Positions 7,881 to 16,516 are shown, counted from the stretch's first letter. The stretch is DNA of 29,106 bases from Abditibacteriota bacterium (GCA_017959625.1 JAGDAG010000143.1:1-29106); one strand, 5' to 3'. The notes: generated by a model not told the origin, from the letters alone. Program-made: numbers and translations.

Positions 7881-8555
7881 TTACCGGCGGGGGGCCCTTT
7901 CACCGAATATGGCCGTCCCGATACGCACCATATTGCTGCCTTCCTCTATGGCCTGTATATAATCTCCGCTCATGCCCATGGAAAGATATTTTCGGAAGGC
8001 GCCGGGCAGCCGGTCGTATATTTTTTTCAGGCGGGCGAAATACGGGCGCGTTTTTTCGGCGTCCTCAAAAAAGGGCGCCATCCCCATAAGGCCCTGCACC
8101 TTTATATGGGGAAAAGCCTCCGCTATCATTTCCGCCCGGTCCGTGACTTCTTCGGGCCCGAAGCCGGATTTGCTTTCCTCGCCGGAGATATTCACCTCCA
8201 GCAAAACGGGGCACTCCCTGCCGCAGGCGCCCGCCAGACGGTCTATCTCCCGGGCTATGCGCAGGGAATCCACCGACTGGATAAGGGCGGCGCGGGGCAC
8301 CACCAGCTTTGCCTTGTTGGTCTGCAGATGCCCTATGAAGTGCAGGCGGAAAGGAGTGTCCCGCAGAACGTCGTATTTTTCTGCGGCCTCGGCGGCGTAG
8401 TTCTCGCCGAAATCCGTAAGCCCCGCGGCCATCGCTTCGCGGATGCTCTCCACAGGCTTGGTCTTGCTCACTGCAATAAGGGCAACCTCACCGCAGGCTG
8501 CCCTTTCTGCCGCTTGTTTTATGCGGCCCTTTATTTCTTCTATCCTTTGCTTCAT
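7881..8555 (-). CDS. yggS: YggS/PLPBP family pyridoxal phosphate homeostasis protein
   Basis: A 224-residue single-domain PLP-binding barrel, typical length. The PLP lysine is expected in LIAVSKTKP (about residue 31), followed by the family landmarks GLTDFGENYAAEAAEK, HFIGHLQTNK, LEVNISGEESKSGF, GLMGMAPF and, at the end, LSMGMSGDYIQAIEEGSNMVRIGTAIFG. It buffers free pyridoxal phosphate in the cytoplasm and influences amino-acid and keto-acid pools, with no known catalytic reaction. Its ATG overlaps the TGA of the GH71/99-like gene (ATGA). Coupling to a glycan hydrolase is unusual and probably reflects operon economy. It is the last gene before the nrdD promoter. Confidence 0.93.
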   Translation of the reverse strand: MKQRIEEIKGRIKQAAERAACGEVALIAVSKTKPVESIREAMAAGLTDFGENYAAEAAEKYDVLRDTPFRLHFIGHLQTNKAKLVVPRAALIQSVDSLRIAREIDRLAGACGRECPVLLEVNISGEESKSGFGPEEVTDRAEMIAEAFPHIKVQGLMGMAPFFEDAEKTRPYFARLKKIYDRLPGAFRKYLSMGMSGDYIQAIEEGSNMVRIGTAIFGERAPRR

Positions 8556-9853
8556 TTCTTAACGTTTTTCCGGATGAGCCTTTTGCCTTCGCCGACTATT
8601 TTCAGATAGGTGTCCGAGGGCATCCCTTCGTAATCGGCAAAAACCGCTCCGTTGCCCGTGGGAGGCGTGTTGGTGCATTTGAATATGGCGGTGCCTTCGT
8701 CTATCTCGTCGAACATGGCCTGGTAGATGCACTGGGCCCCGTAGGAGGCGTGGCCTCTGTATTGCGCTTTCAGAAAAGCCCCCTTCGCCCTTTTGATGGC
8801 GTTAAGCGGGGAGCCCTGGTTCATATTGTGCCACGAAAAGCCCGGGAACACCACCGGCATAAACAGCTTTCCATGTTTTTTGCACCAGGCAAGATCCTCT
8901 TTGTATTTGGGCAGGACCCAGTCCTTGAACTCGGCGATACTGCCGAACCTGCCCACCGACCAGGGGCTGATGCAGTCGGCTGTTTCCAGCGCTTTGGTCA
9001 TAGCGTCGCTCTTCACGGAGTCCCTGTCCTGGTTGCGCCAGCCGTCGGGGACGCCTATGATCACGTAGCAGCCTCCGTATTTTTTGTCCTTCTGCAGCCA
9101 TTCCGTCAGCTCCACGCAGTCTTCCACGGTATATTTGCGGCCGTCGTTGAAGCCCACGCCCCAAAGCTCCACTACAGGCTTGCCGTTGTGGCGCAGATAG
9201 GCGGGATCGGAGGTGAGGCGGGCGTCGTCCACAAGATGCATCCAGTCGCGCTTCACGTTTTCCACCATGTCCGGCCCCTGGCCGGAGAGATCGTAGGTGA
9301 TGGCTATCACGCGGCCGTATTCGTTGGCGGCTATGCGGGCGTTATGGAGCACTATATTGAAATGATACAGGCCGCCTTTCCAGGAGACCTCTCCCACGAA
9401 CCGCTGCAGATAAACTCCGTCGATGCCGTAGTCCCGCATCCACGAAAAATGCAGACGGGAGGTGGAGAGATCCAGCGAGGAAAAGGTTTTTGCAACGCTC
9501 CCGTCGCTGTTTTTGAAGGCCGTGTCATACAGATCCTTGTATTCCGATGTATCGGGCCACAGGTCTATGGTAAGGGAAGAAGGACTGAAGCCGTCGGGCC
9601 CGTTGTAATGATACCAGCCCCTTCCGAAACCGTCGCCTTCGGCGGCGAACCAGCCCTGATAACCGCACATAACCTTGCCGGGTATCCCGTTGGGGTCCAC
9701 CGCTCCGGAAACCCTTTTCACCTGGGGGCGCACGAAGGTCTTTGCGCACACCTCGTCAAAATCCATGGACTCATAGTCGCCCCATTCGGTATTCACCGCC
9801 AAAAGAACAACAGGCAAGAGGAGCAAGACGAGCCCGCACAAAACAGTTTTCAT
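8552..9853 (-). CDS. secreted glycoside hydrolase, GH71/GH99-like
   Basis: A 433-residue exported protein with a signal peptide at 1-19 (LCGLVLLLLPVVLLA). The body matches the GH99/GH71-like group of bacterial proteins: VMCGYQGWF near 60, DLWPDTSEY near 100, HFSWMRDYGIDGVYLQRFVGE around 135-155, ITYDLSG, KPVVELWGVGF, and close to the C-terminus MFDEIDEGTAIFK with acidic residues at the position conserved in the family. GH99 enzymes are endo-acting on alpha-mannans and GH71 on alpha-1,3-glucans; the substrate of this bacterial subgroup is not known to me, so specificity is open. The start has AGGAG nine bases upstream, located inside the preceding TPR gene whose TAG ends two bases before the ATG. 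Confidence 0.85.
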   Translation of the reverse strand: MKTVLCGLVLLLLPVVLLAVNTEWGDYESMDFDEVCAKTFVRPQVKRVSGAVDPNGIPGKVMCGYQGWFAAEGDGFGRGWYHYNGPDGFSPSSLTIDLWPDTSEYKDLYDTAFKNSDGSVAKTFSSLDLSTSRLHFSWMRDYGIDGVYLQRFVGEVSWKGGLYHFNIVLHNARIAANEYGRVIAITYDLSGQGPDMVENVKRDWMHLVDDARLTSDPAYLRHNGKPVVELWGVGFNDGRKYTVEDCVELTEWLQKDKKYGGCYVIIGVPDGWRNQDRDSVKSDAMTKALETADCISPWSVGRFGSIAEFKDWVLPKYKEDLAWCKKHGKLFMPVVFPGFSWHNMNQGSPLNAIKRAKGAFLKAQYRGHASYGAQCIYQAMFDEIDEGTAIFKCTNTPPTGNGAVFADYEGMPSDTYLKIVGEGKRLIRKNVKK

Positions 9854-9855
9854 AT

Positions 9856-11166
9856 CTACCGTCTCCTGGACGTCTTTTTGATCAGCTCGTCCATATCGTT
9901 CTGCCGTTTTTCGTCCTGCTTTTCCCTGAAGATGTCCCGGGCCATCTCAAAATCCTCCACGGCGCCCAGAAAGTCGCCGGTATTGCTTTTGGCATAGCCT
10001 CTGTTGATATAATCGTCAGCAAGCCGGGGGCGCATCTCCAGCGCCTTGGCCTGATCGCTGATAGCCCCCTGATAATCTCCCTTGCGCCGCTTGGCCATGG
10101 ATCTGAAATACATGGTGATGGCATCGTGCCTCAGGCTGAGGGATTTGGTGAAATCGTTCACGGCCTCGTCATAATTCTGGGCGTAAAACTGCACCTCGCC
10201 CCTTACCAGATAGCACTCGCTGTCCCGGTCGTTGAGCTTGATGGCGGTCTCGCAGTCCTGTATCGCTCCCTGGATGTTGCCCAGCTTTCTGTAGGCTATG
10301 GCTCTTGCCAGATACGGAGACTGGTTGTTGGGGTTTTCGCTGATAGCCTTGGAATAGTCGGTGACCAGCTTGGAATACACCGACATGCCCGCCCTTTTCA
10401 CGTAGCTGGAAACGGCGAACTTCGGGTTCAGCTCTCCCGCGCGGCGCATATCCGCCTTGGCTCCCTCGGCGTCGCCTATCTTGTTTTTGGCGACCGCCCT
10501 GTTGTACCAGGCTTCCGCATAAACGGCGTTAAGGTCTATGGCGGTGGAGTAATCCATGATGGCCTGCTCGCAGGCGTCGCCCTTGAAATAGGTAAGCCCG
10601 CGGTTGTTGTAGGCGATCTCGTTGGAGGGATTGAGTTCTATGAGCCTGTTGAAATCGGCAATGGATCTGTTGATCTCGCCGGCAGCGCGGAAAACCACGC
10701 CCCTTTTCATGAACGCCTGCTGGTTTGCGGGATTCAGGGCGATCAGCTTTTCCAGGGTCTGGATAGCGCCGTGGATATCGCTCATCTTCAGATGCACGTC
10801 GGTTTTCTGAAGATAGGTCTTTTCGTCGCGGGCGTCCAGCAGGATCGCTTTGTCAAAATCCTTCAGGGCGTCCTCGTACATTTCCGTTTTGTAAAAGGTG
10901 GCGCCTCTGGACCGGTAGGCCTTCACGTATTTGTTGTCGCATCTCAGAGCGTTGGTGAATTCGTCGATAGCGTCGGAATAAAGCTTCTGCCTCAGATATC
11001 CCAGGCCAAGCTGATAATGCTTGTCGGCATTCCCCGGCTCTATGGCTACCTTGACCTTTTTGACCACTACTCTGGATAACTTTTTTCGGATGGAAACAAT
11101 GATCGAAATAAGTATTATTGCGAAGACTGCCACAGCAATAATGGTAATAATATGGCTTCCGTTCAT
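9856..11166 (-). CDS. membrane-anchored tetratricopeptide repeat protein
   Basis: A 436-residue protein with one N-terminal membrane helix (about residues 5-27, IITIIAVAVFAIILISIIVS) followed by a basic KK-rich stretch, then about ten consecutive TPRs from residue 50 to the end. Repeats carry the usual landmarks (YNNRGLTYFKGDACEQAI, LARAIAYRKLGNIQGAI). No catalytic module is attached, so it is probably a scaffold for protein-protein contacts, with the TPRs on whichever face the helix orientation dictates. The ATG is preceded by AAGGAG with a seven-base spacer. It lies between a lipoprotein gene and the GH71/99-like gene, which suggests an envelope role, but this is inference. Confidence 0.85.
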   Translation of the reverse strand: MNGSHIITIIAVAVFAIILISIIVSIRKKLSRVVVKKVKVAIEPGNADKHYQLGLGYLRQKLYSDAIDEFTNALRCDNKYVKAYRSRGATFYKTEMYEDALKDFDKAILLDARDEKTYLQKTDVHLKMSDIHGAIQTLEKLIALNPANQQAFMKRGVVFRAAGEINRSIADFNRLIELNPSNEIAYNNRGLTYFKGDACEQAIMDYSTAIDLNAVYAEAWYNRAVAKNKIGDAEGAKADMRRAGELNPKFAVSSYVKRAGMSVYSKLVTDYSKAISENPNNQSPYLARAIAYRKLGNIQGAIQDCETAIKLNDRDSECYLVRGEVQFYAQNYDEAVNDFTKSLSLRHDAITMYFRSMAKRRKGDYQGAISDQAKALEMRPRLADDYINRGYAKSNTGDFLGAVEDFEMARDIFREKQDEKRQNDMDELIKKTSRRR

Positions 11167-11190
11167 AATAAAGCTCCTTGAGATCCTGTG

Positions 11191-12057
11191 TTATTTATGC
11201 AAAAAATCAAAAACCGATTTTTTATCTTCCTTGTTTTTTTCCTGCCGGGCATTTTCCTCAAAGGTCTTTTTCGTGAGCATAAAGGGCTCGTCGTAGCCCA
11301 GCTCCGCGTAAAAACCGTTGGGGTCCCTGCCCCCGCCGCCGTATTTCTTTTTGGTCACGGCTTCCTTCTTCACCACCAAAGTCCCGCTTTTCCAGTACAG
11401 CTCTCTTGCGGCGAACCTGGTGGCTTCCCCCGCCAGTATATCTCCGTCCTCCGCCGCGGAAAAAACGGTGACAAGGTTGTTGTCTGCGTTCAGAAGGACG
11501 CTGTCGCCCTCCTTCACCGCGCCGGTGACCCGGAAAAGAGTTCCGAAAACCGGCTCTCCCTTGTATTTTTTCCAGCCGTAAACCATCACTGCATAAAAGT
11601 TTTCTTTTCCGCCGTGATAATCCACCGCCAAAAGCTCTCTGTAATCCCGGCGGGTGACCGGCCTGACAAAAAGCTCGGCGTCCGGGGTCACTATGTCGCC
11701 GGTCTTCATAAGGGTCTCGCCGTCTTTCGTTTCCACTATCAGAAAATACCGCGGCTTTTCCTTGTTGTAGCTCTCCTTTTCCCGCTGAAAAAGCCCCGCC
11801 ACTTCTTCCGTCCCGTCGCAGTCGAAATCGCCCCTTATGCCCTTCAGAAAGCGGTAGCCCTTGGGGGCCTTCATGTCCTCTGCCGAAACGGGCTGCGTTT
11901 CGCTCTCCGGCTCAGGAGCCCGCTCCGGCTTTTCCGGCGCGGAGACAGGAGGCGTTTGCCCCTCCTTCGTTTTCCGGGGCTCCACGGGAGCCTTGCTGCC
12001 GCTGCACCCGGCGAAAAGCAGGCAGCAGGCGGCCAGCAGCGGAAGAAAACGTTTCAC
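11191..12057 (-). CDS. lipoprotein with a proline-rich linker, function unknown
   Basis: The start is the GTG at 12057, which overlaps the TGA of the MFS gene (GTGA) and begins MKRFLPLLAACCLLFAGCS; an ATG further upstream would run inside the MFS gene without a signal sequence. The product is 288 residues. The lipobox FAGC puts the lipidated cysteine at residue 18, followed by a Pro/Glu/Lys-rich linker to about residue 65. The mature domain contains GDFDCDGTEEVAGLF, similar to VCBS/FG-GAP calcium-binding loops, and later beta-rich segments (ENFYAVMVYGWKKYKGEP). A Lys/Glu-rich tail ends the protein. I cannot assign a family. The coupling to the transporter and to the TPR gene (24 bases downstream) suggests that all are expressed together. 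Confidence 0.75.
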   Translation of the reverse strand: MKRFLPLLAACCLLFAGCSGSKAPVEPRKTKEGQTPPVSAPEKPERAPEPESETQPVSAEDMKAPKGYRFLKGIRGDFDCDGTEEVAGLFQREKESYNKEKPRYFLIVETKDGETLMKTGDIVTPDAELFVRPVTRRDYRELLAVDYHGGKENFYAVMVYGWKKYKGEPVFGTLFRVTGAVKEGDSVLLNADNNLVTVFSAAEDGDILAGEATRFAARELYWKSGTLVVKKEAVTKKKYGGGGRDPNGFYAELGYDEPFMLTKKTFEENARQEKNKEDKKSVFDFLHK

Positions 12058-13271
12058 CGGCGGACTTTGGAAACTATTATAGTGACAACGAGCCCCAGCA
12101 GACTGAGGGCGGCGGCTGTGTAATATGCCGAAGCGGGCTCCAGGCAGGCCCCCGTCATGGGGCCGGCCACGCCGGCGACGGCAAAAGCCACGAACAGTAT
12201 GCCGTAGTTGAGAGTGATGTTTTTGCTGCCGAAAAAGTCTGCGCATACGGAGGGGAACAGCCCCAGGTAACCGCCGAACAGCAGGCCCACCAGCACCAAA
12301 GCCGCCATAAAGCCGGCAAAGCTCTGGCTGATAAGGGTCATAAAGGCCATCACCAGACAGTTGAGGGCAAACATGATGATAAGGGCGGGCATACGCCCCA
12401 GCTTGTCGGAAACGGCGCCCCAGACCAGCCTGCCCAGAGCGTTGGCAACCGCCAGTATCATGACTCCCATCACCGCCAGCATCTCGGGATCCGACGCAGA
12501 CACGTTCACGCTGTTTATCACGTCAAGGGTGATACCCTTGGCCTGGCTCACTATCATCAGGCCGGCAAAGGCGCCGGCGGCATACATAAAGGCGATCATC
12601 CAGAACGAAGCCGTCTTCAGCATTTCTCCCGCCGTGAAGTCCTTTCCGGCGCCCTGAGCCGCTTTGCCGCCGGCGGTCTCTTCCGACTGCCGGACCACGA
12701 GGGCGGCGCATATCATAATTATCGCGAACAGCACGCCAAGGACCATATAGGTGCCCTGCAGCTCATATCTGTTCAGGAGCCACTGCCCGAAAGGAGCAAG
12801 TATAAGCGGACCGCCTCCCAGTGCAGCCACCACGAGCCCGGTGGCAAAGCCCCGCATATCGGGGAACCACTGGGCGACAACGCCTACAATAGAGCCGTAA
12901 GCCATGCCGGAGCCTACCCCCAGCATCACCCCGAAGCCGGTATAGAGCAGGGCAAGGCTGCCCGCCCTGACGGCAAAGGAGGCTATAATGAGCCCCAGGG
13001 CAAAAATGACGCTGCCCAGAACTATGGGGAGACGGGGCCCCTTTTTGCCGGAGATGATGCCGCCGGCAATGGTCCCTATGGGCAGGCATCCCACCACCAG
13101 GGAAAACGCCAGAGAGGCCTGGGCCTTTTCGATCCCGAAGGACGCGATTATAGGCGCCATAAAAACAGAGGACGCATAAGCGAGCCCCTGACACATGTTT
13201 GAAAGAAAACCGGCCGTAAGTATCAGCCATCTGATTTTGTAATTTTTCATTTCCGCAAGTCCGATGATCAT
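12054..13271 (-). CDS. major facilitator transporter, oxalate/formate antiporter (OFA)-like
   Basis: A 405-residue protein with about twelve membrane segments. The N-terminus (RWLILTAGFLSNMCQGLAYASSVF) and FSLVVGCLPIGTIAGGIISGKKGPR between helices 2 and 3 are characteristic of the OFA family, as are GSGMAYGSIVGVVAQWFP and LGRLVWGAVSDKLGR in the second half. OFA members exchange small monocarboxylates or dicarboxylates, and the exact substrate cannot be read here. A possible internal start at 13250 (MKNYKIRWL) lacks the AGGAG seen upstream of 13271. First gene of the operon running down to yggS; a promoter is visible at 13356-13383. Confidence 0.85.
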   Translation of the reverse strand: MIIGLAEMKNYKIRWLILTAGFLSNMCQGLAYASSVFMAPIIASFGIEKAQASLAFSLVVGCLPIGTIAGGIISGKKGPRLPIVLGSVIFALGLIIASFAVRAGSLALLYTGFGVMLGVGSGMAYGSIVGVVAQWFPDMRGFATGLVVAALGGGPLILAPFGQWLLNRYELQGTYMVLGVLFAIIMICAALVVRQSEETAGGKAAQGAGKDFTAGEMLKTASFWMIAFMYAAGAFAGLMIVSQAKGITLDVINSVNVSASDPEMLAVMGVMILAVANALGRLVWGAVSDKLGRMPALIIMFALNCLVMAFMTLISQSFAGFMAALVLVGLLFGGYLGLFPSVCADFFGSKNITLNYGILFVAFAVAGVAGPMTGACLEPASAYYTAAALSLLGLVVTIIVSKVRR

Positions 13272-13355
13272 AGTATTCGCAGTCTCCTGCGGAAAGGCCT
13301 CTTTTCCGGGCGTTTCCCGCAGCAGTTTACGGCATAAAAAACATACACCTAATTA

Positions 13356-13383
13356 ATTATATCATAAAAAACCGGCAGAACAA
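13356..13383 (-). promoter_or_regulatory. promoter of the MFS-lipoprotein-TPR-GH operon
   Basis: TATAAT (13356-13361) with a candidate -35 TTGTTC (13378-13383), 16-base spacer. The -35 lies in the loop of a small inverted repeat (AAAACCGG 13368-13375 with CCGGTTTT 13384-13391) that on the minus strand also has a U-rich end. The sequence TATAATTAATT is shared with the nrdD promoter. The predicted leader is about 78 bases. Confidence 0.5.
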
Positions 13384-13455
13384 CCGGTTTTGCCGTATTT
13401 TTTAAAAATCCTGCGCTTCATGCCGGCCGCCGCCCCGGGGGAGCCGGCTTTTCTG

Positions 13456-13484
13456 TTGATAATTCCGCCGTTATATGATAAAAT
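13456..13484 (+). promoter_or_regulatory. promoter of the LRR gene
   Basis: TTGATA (13456-13461), a 17-base spacer and TAAAAT (13479-13484) form a good sigma70 promoter. The transcript would start near 13491 and reach the ATG at 13548 after about 57 bases. Confidence 0.65.
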
Positions 13485-13493
13485 AATAATAGT

Positions 13494-13516
13494 AAAAAAA
13501 AGCCGGACGCTCCGGC
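13494..13516 (-). terminator. perfect hairpin in the LRR leader; reads as a terminator on the minus strand
   Basis: GCCGGA (13502-13507) and TCCGGC (13511-13516) form a six-pair stem with a three-base loop. On the minus strand eight U residues follow, a textbook intrinsic terminator, yet no minus-strand gene lies upstream of it (the LRR gene is plus strand). On the plus strand the hairpin would sit about ten bases from the 5' end of the LRR mRNA. Confidence 0.55.
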
Positions 13517-13547
13517 ATAAACCATATGATTTGCGGCAGGTAATACC

Positions 13548-15281
13548 ATGGCTGACAAGTATAAAATCATCAGTGATTTTATCAACTGCAGGGCCCTTGC
13601 TCTGAAAGGAAACAAATGCGGCATAGTGGATGCCGGCGGCAACGTTCTGAGAGACTTTGTTTATACCAATACGGACGAAAACGACTGGACGGTTTCCGGC
13701 GACGGGGTCATAACCGGCTACAGCGGCAACAACAGAGTGCTCGTCATTCCTCCCATCCTGAAGAACAAAGAGATAAAAGCCGTAGGCGCCGAAGCCTTCC
13801 GGGGCTGCAAAAACATCTACGAGATCACTCTTCCCCACGGCGTGGAAAGCATACGCTACAAGGCTTTTGCCTATTGCGACAATCTGAAACGCGTCATCCT
13901 GCCGGATTCCCTTCTCAACATAGAGGACTGGGCGTTTTTTTACTGCAACCATCTGAAGACCATCCGTATCCCCGACAGCCTTATGGATCTGGGGCAGTAT
14001 GCCTTTGAAGCCTGCGACGGGCTGCAGGAGATAGAGGTCAGCGATTCCAACCAATACTGCCTTTCCATAGACGGAGTTTTGTTTTCCAAGGACAAAAAGC
14101 GGCTGTTCAGGTATCCCAGCGGCCGGGATGCCGCCGAATACTCGGTGCCCAAAGGCACCGAGGCGATAAGCCGCACGGCCTTCTACGGGGCGAAGGTAAA
14201 AAGAGTGAAGCTGCCCGAGGGGCTCAAACGTATCGGCCTGGGAGCCTTCAGAGACTGCCGCGAGCTGGAGGAGATCAATATCCCTTCCACTGTGACCAGG
14301 ATATCCAACCACGCCTTTCTGTGCTGCAAGAAGCTGGCAAAAGCGGAGCTTCCGGCAGGCCTTAAGGAAATCGAGAACAGGGCTTTTTATTACTGCAAAA
14401 GCCTGAAAAGCATAAAGATCCCCGAAGGAGTGGAAGCCGTGAGCGAATGCGCCTTCGACGGCTGCGAAGGGCTGACGGACGTCTCCCTTCCTTCTACCCT
14501 GACCGGTATCGGCGCGTGGGCCTTCAACGGCTGCACCCAGCTCCGCAGGCTGAGCATACCTCCGTCGGTAAAGACCATAGGCCCGTGGGCCTTCGCCCAT
14601 ATGGACCGCCTGGAGGCGATAGACCTGCCGGAGATAGGGGTCATCCCCGAAGGGCTCCTGTATAACGCAAAACAGCTGACGGAGATAAACGTCCCGTCTT
14701 CCGTAACGGAAATAGGCTCCCGGGCTTTTGCCGGCTGCAAAAGGCTCGGCGGGATAGTTATACCGAAAGGCGTGGCAAGCCTCGGCGCAAGATGCCTTGA
14801 CGCCTGCAAGTCCCTGAAGACCATATCCGTGGAAAAGGGGAACCCGGGCTACGTTTCCGAAAACGACATCCTTTTTACCGCCGACAAAAAAACCGTTCTC
14901 AAATTTCCCGCAGCGGCTGAGATCACCGGCTGGACGGTCCCGGAGACCGTGGAGCGCGTGGGCAGGTGGGCCTTTGCCGGCTGCAAGAACCTGAACAACA
15001 TAACGCTCTCGCCCGCCACGACTTCTATAGGCGAGGGGGCTTTTTACGCCTGCTCCGGCCTTTACGAGATAACCATTCCCGCAGCGGTGGAAGAGATAGG
15101 GCGCTCCGCCTTTTTCTACTGTAAAAATCTGAAGGATATAAAGGTGGAGGGCAAAACCACCCGTATAGGCGACTGGGCGTTTTTTGAATGCGGCAGGATG
15201 CTGACGGTCCACTGCCCGGAGGGTTCCGCCGCCCACGAGTTTGCGGCAAGTTCAAAAATGAGGTTCAAAATAACGCAATAA
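13548..15281 (+). CDS. BspA-type leucine-rich repeat protein (LRR_5), no signal peptide
   Basis: A 577-residue protein made almost entirely of about twenty LRR_5/BspA repeats of 22-24 residues, with the period I-P-x-x-V-x-x-I-G-x-x-A-F-x-x-C-x-x-L (for example IPEGVEAVSECAFDGCEGL). One block after the sixth repeat (about residues 165-200, CLSIDGVLFSKDKKRLFRYP) and another near 435-465 (YVSENDILFTADKKTVLKFP) are the cysteine-poor insertions often seen in these proteins. BspA-like proteins are usually surface adhesins, but here the N-terminus (MADKYKIISDFINCR) has no signal peptide and an in-frame TGA at 13527-13529 rules out an upstream start. It may be cytoplasmic or exported by another route. 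A weak GGCAGG precedes the ATG. The gene is monocistronic, with a promoter at 13456-13484 and a terminator at 15288-15311. Confidence 0.9.
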   Translation: MADKYKIISDFINCRALALKGNKCGIVDAGGNVLRDFVYTNTDENDWTVSGDGVITGYSGNNRVLVIPPILKNKEIKAVGAEAFRGCKNIYEITLPHGVESIRYKAFAYCDNLKRVILPDSLLNIEDWAFFYCNHLKTIRIPDSLMDLGQYAFEACDGLQEIEVSDSNQYCLSIDGVLFSKDKKRLFRYPSGRDAAEYSVPKGTEAISRTAFYGAKVKRVKLPEGLKRIGLGAFRDCRELEEINIPSTVTRISNHAFLCCKKLAKAELPAGLKEIENRAFYYCKSLKSIKIPEGVEAVSECAFDGCEGLTDVSLPSTLTGIGAWAFNGCTQLRRLSIPPSVKTIGPWAFAHMDRLEAIDLPEIGVIPEGLLYNAKQLTEINVPSSVTEIGSRAFAGCKRLGGIVIPKGVASLGARCLDACKSLKTISVEKGNPGYVSENDILFTADKKTVLKFPAAAEITGWTVPETVERVGRWAFAGCKNLNNITLSPATTSIGEGAFYACSGLYEITIPAAVEEIGRSAFFYCKNLKDIKVEGKTTRIGDWAFFECGRMLTVHCPEGSAAHEFAASSKMRFKITQ

Positions 15282-15287
15282 AGAAAA

Positions 15288-15311
15288 GGCTGCTTTTTGC
15301 AGCCTTTTTTT
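15288..15311 (+). terminator. terminator of the LRR gene
   Basis: GGCTGC (15288-15293) pairs with GCAGCC (15299-15304) around a TTTTT loop and is followed by seven T residues. It starts six bases after the LRR stop. Confidence 0.85.
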
Positions 15312-15356
15312 GAACGGCGCGGCATTTTGCCGAAAAACGCAGCCCTGCCGCCGCCC

Positions 15357-15386
15357 AAAAAAACGGACGCCGAAAAGCGTCCGTTT
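15357..15386 (-). terminator. terminator of the minus-strand secreted-protein operon
   Basis: AAACGGACGC (15361-15370) and GCGTCCGTTT (15377-15386) form a ten-pair stem. On the minus strand it is followed by a run of T (complement of 15357-15363). It lies 17 bases after the stop at 15404 and faces the LRR terminator, insulating the convergent genes. Confidence 0.85.
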
Positions 15387-15403
15387 GCATTTATATCCTT
15401 CTT

Positions 15404-16516
15404 TCAGGCAAAAAGCCCGGCAAGAAAGGTTTTTATTCTGCCGAAAAGCGAGGCGAAAAAGCCCGTTTTTGCTTCGCCGGCAGAATTTGCGGCATTTGCC
15501 GAAGCGGCTTTTTCTACCTGCCCGTTACCACCCGCAGAAGCGGCTTTTGCCGGCCGGTTTCCGGCTGCCGAAGAATATGCAACTCTTTTAAAAGCGGAAA
15601 CCCCGGCTGTCCGTACGTCGGCAAGGTTTGTTTCCTTATATACGGGTTCTTCTTCGCTCTCATAGAAACACCACATCGTTTCGGTATTCAGCTTCTGCTG
15701 CTTTCTGTTGCTCCACAAAAGACATCGGTCACCGCCGGCATGCTTTTCTTTTGATCCGTAACGCTTTTCATTGTTTTCCATGTTCTTTTCAACATCTTCT
15801 TCAGAAAGGCGCACCTTCCAATGCTCGATTGTGCCGCTCTTAAAATGTGTCCGGATAATATTATCCGTAAGTATCGCTACATTGTCCGGCGTACCGTTCC
15901 CGGGAAGATAATATCTGTTTCCCGAATACATCTCCGAGATGATCCTGCCGTCTGCAAGACTTGTATAAAAAACAGAATACATGGTGGCTATCATATATCT
16001 GCCGTCCGCGGTTATGGCGATATCCTCGGGAACCTCGCCTTCGTTATACCATATGACCTTTCCTCTGTCCTTTACCACGGAAAACGAAGTGCTGTAAGGG
16101 TACTTCTTAATGTAATCTATATACTCACCGGCATCATACTGCAGGATCTCAAACCTGTCATACTTTTCGATGCGACTGACAAGAGGAAGCATTTCGCACA
16201 TCTGATCTACGTTTTCGTTGTTGTCGCAGATAAAACCGCCGTAAGAAAAGAAATGCTTGTCTCCGTATATCTGCTTCCAGACAGATTCGTCAAACAATTG
16301 CTTGTTAACGATAATATGTCCGGCCTTATAAAAATCCCTGTTGTAAAAAGTGACCTGCGGTATATACATATCTTCGGGATCATTATAAACCTTCTGAAGA
16401 AAATCAGGAACAACAGGCACTTGAACAGACCTTATTGGCGCCTTTGCAGAAGCATTCAGCGCTACTGTCAGACAGAAAACAATGACAATAACAAATAAAA
16501 CAGAATACTTTTTCAT
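15404..16516 (-). CDS. secreted protein of unknown family (paralogue A of three)
   Basis: A 370-residue protein with a signal peptide at about 1-25 (VLFVIVIVFCLTVALNASA). I do not recognise a named domain. It shares an ordered set of motifs with the genes at 27181-28197 and 28316-29106: VVKDRGKVIWY (148-157), ADGR (170-173), ILTDNIIR (215-222), EHWKVRLSEED (231-241), then CLLW (265-268), MWCF (281-284) and EPVY (290-293). The last three are shared only with the second of these. The final 20 residues (KTGFFASLFGRIKTFLAGLF) are amphipathic and resemble the RGFFAMFAA end of the copy at 28316. AAGGA precedes the start, 10 bases after the transglutaminase-like gene. DNA of roughly its first 285 codons is markedly AT-richer than the surroundings, while the Ala-rich C-terminus is not. 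Confidence 0.7.
   Translation of the reverse strand: MKKYSVLFVIVIVFCLTVALNASAKAPIRSVQVPVVPDFLQKVYNDPEDMYIPQVTFYNRDFYKAGHIIVNKQLFDESVWKQIYGDKHFFSYGGFICDNNENVDQMCEMLPLVSRIEKYDRFEILQYDAGEYIDYIKKYPYSTSFSVVKDRGKVIWYNEGEVPEDIAITADGRYMIATMYSVFYTSLADGRIISEMYSGNRYYLPGNGTPDNVAILTDNIIRTHFKSGTIEHWKVRLSEEDVEKNMENNEKRYGSKEKHAGGDRCLLWSNRKQQKLNTETMWCFYESEEEPVYKETNLADVRTAGVSAFKRVAYSSAAGNRPAKAASAGGNGQVEKAASANAANSAGEAKTGFFASLFGRIKTFLAGLFA

Noticed and set aside
13362..15236. A 624-codon minus-strand frame opposite the LRR gene
   Set aside because: It is the mirror of the regular repeat pattern; the plus strand has clear LRR_5 repeats, a promoter and a terminator.
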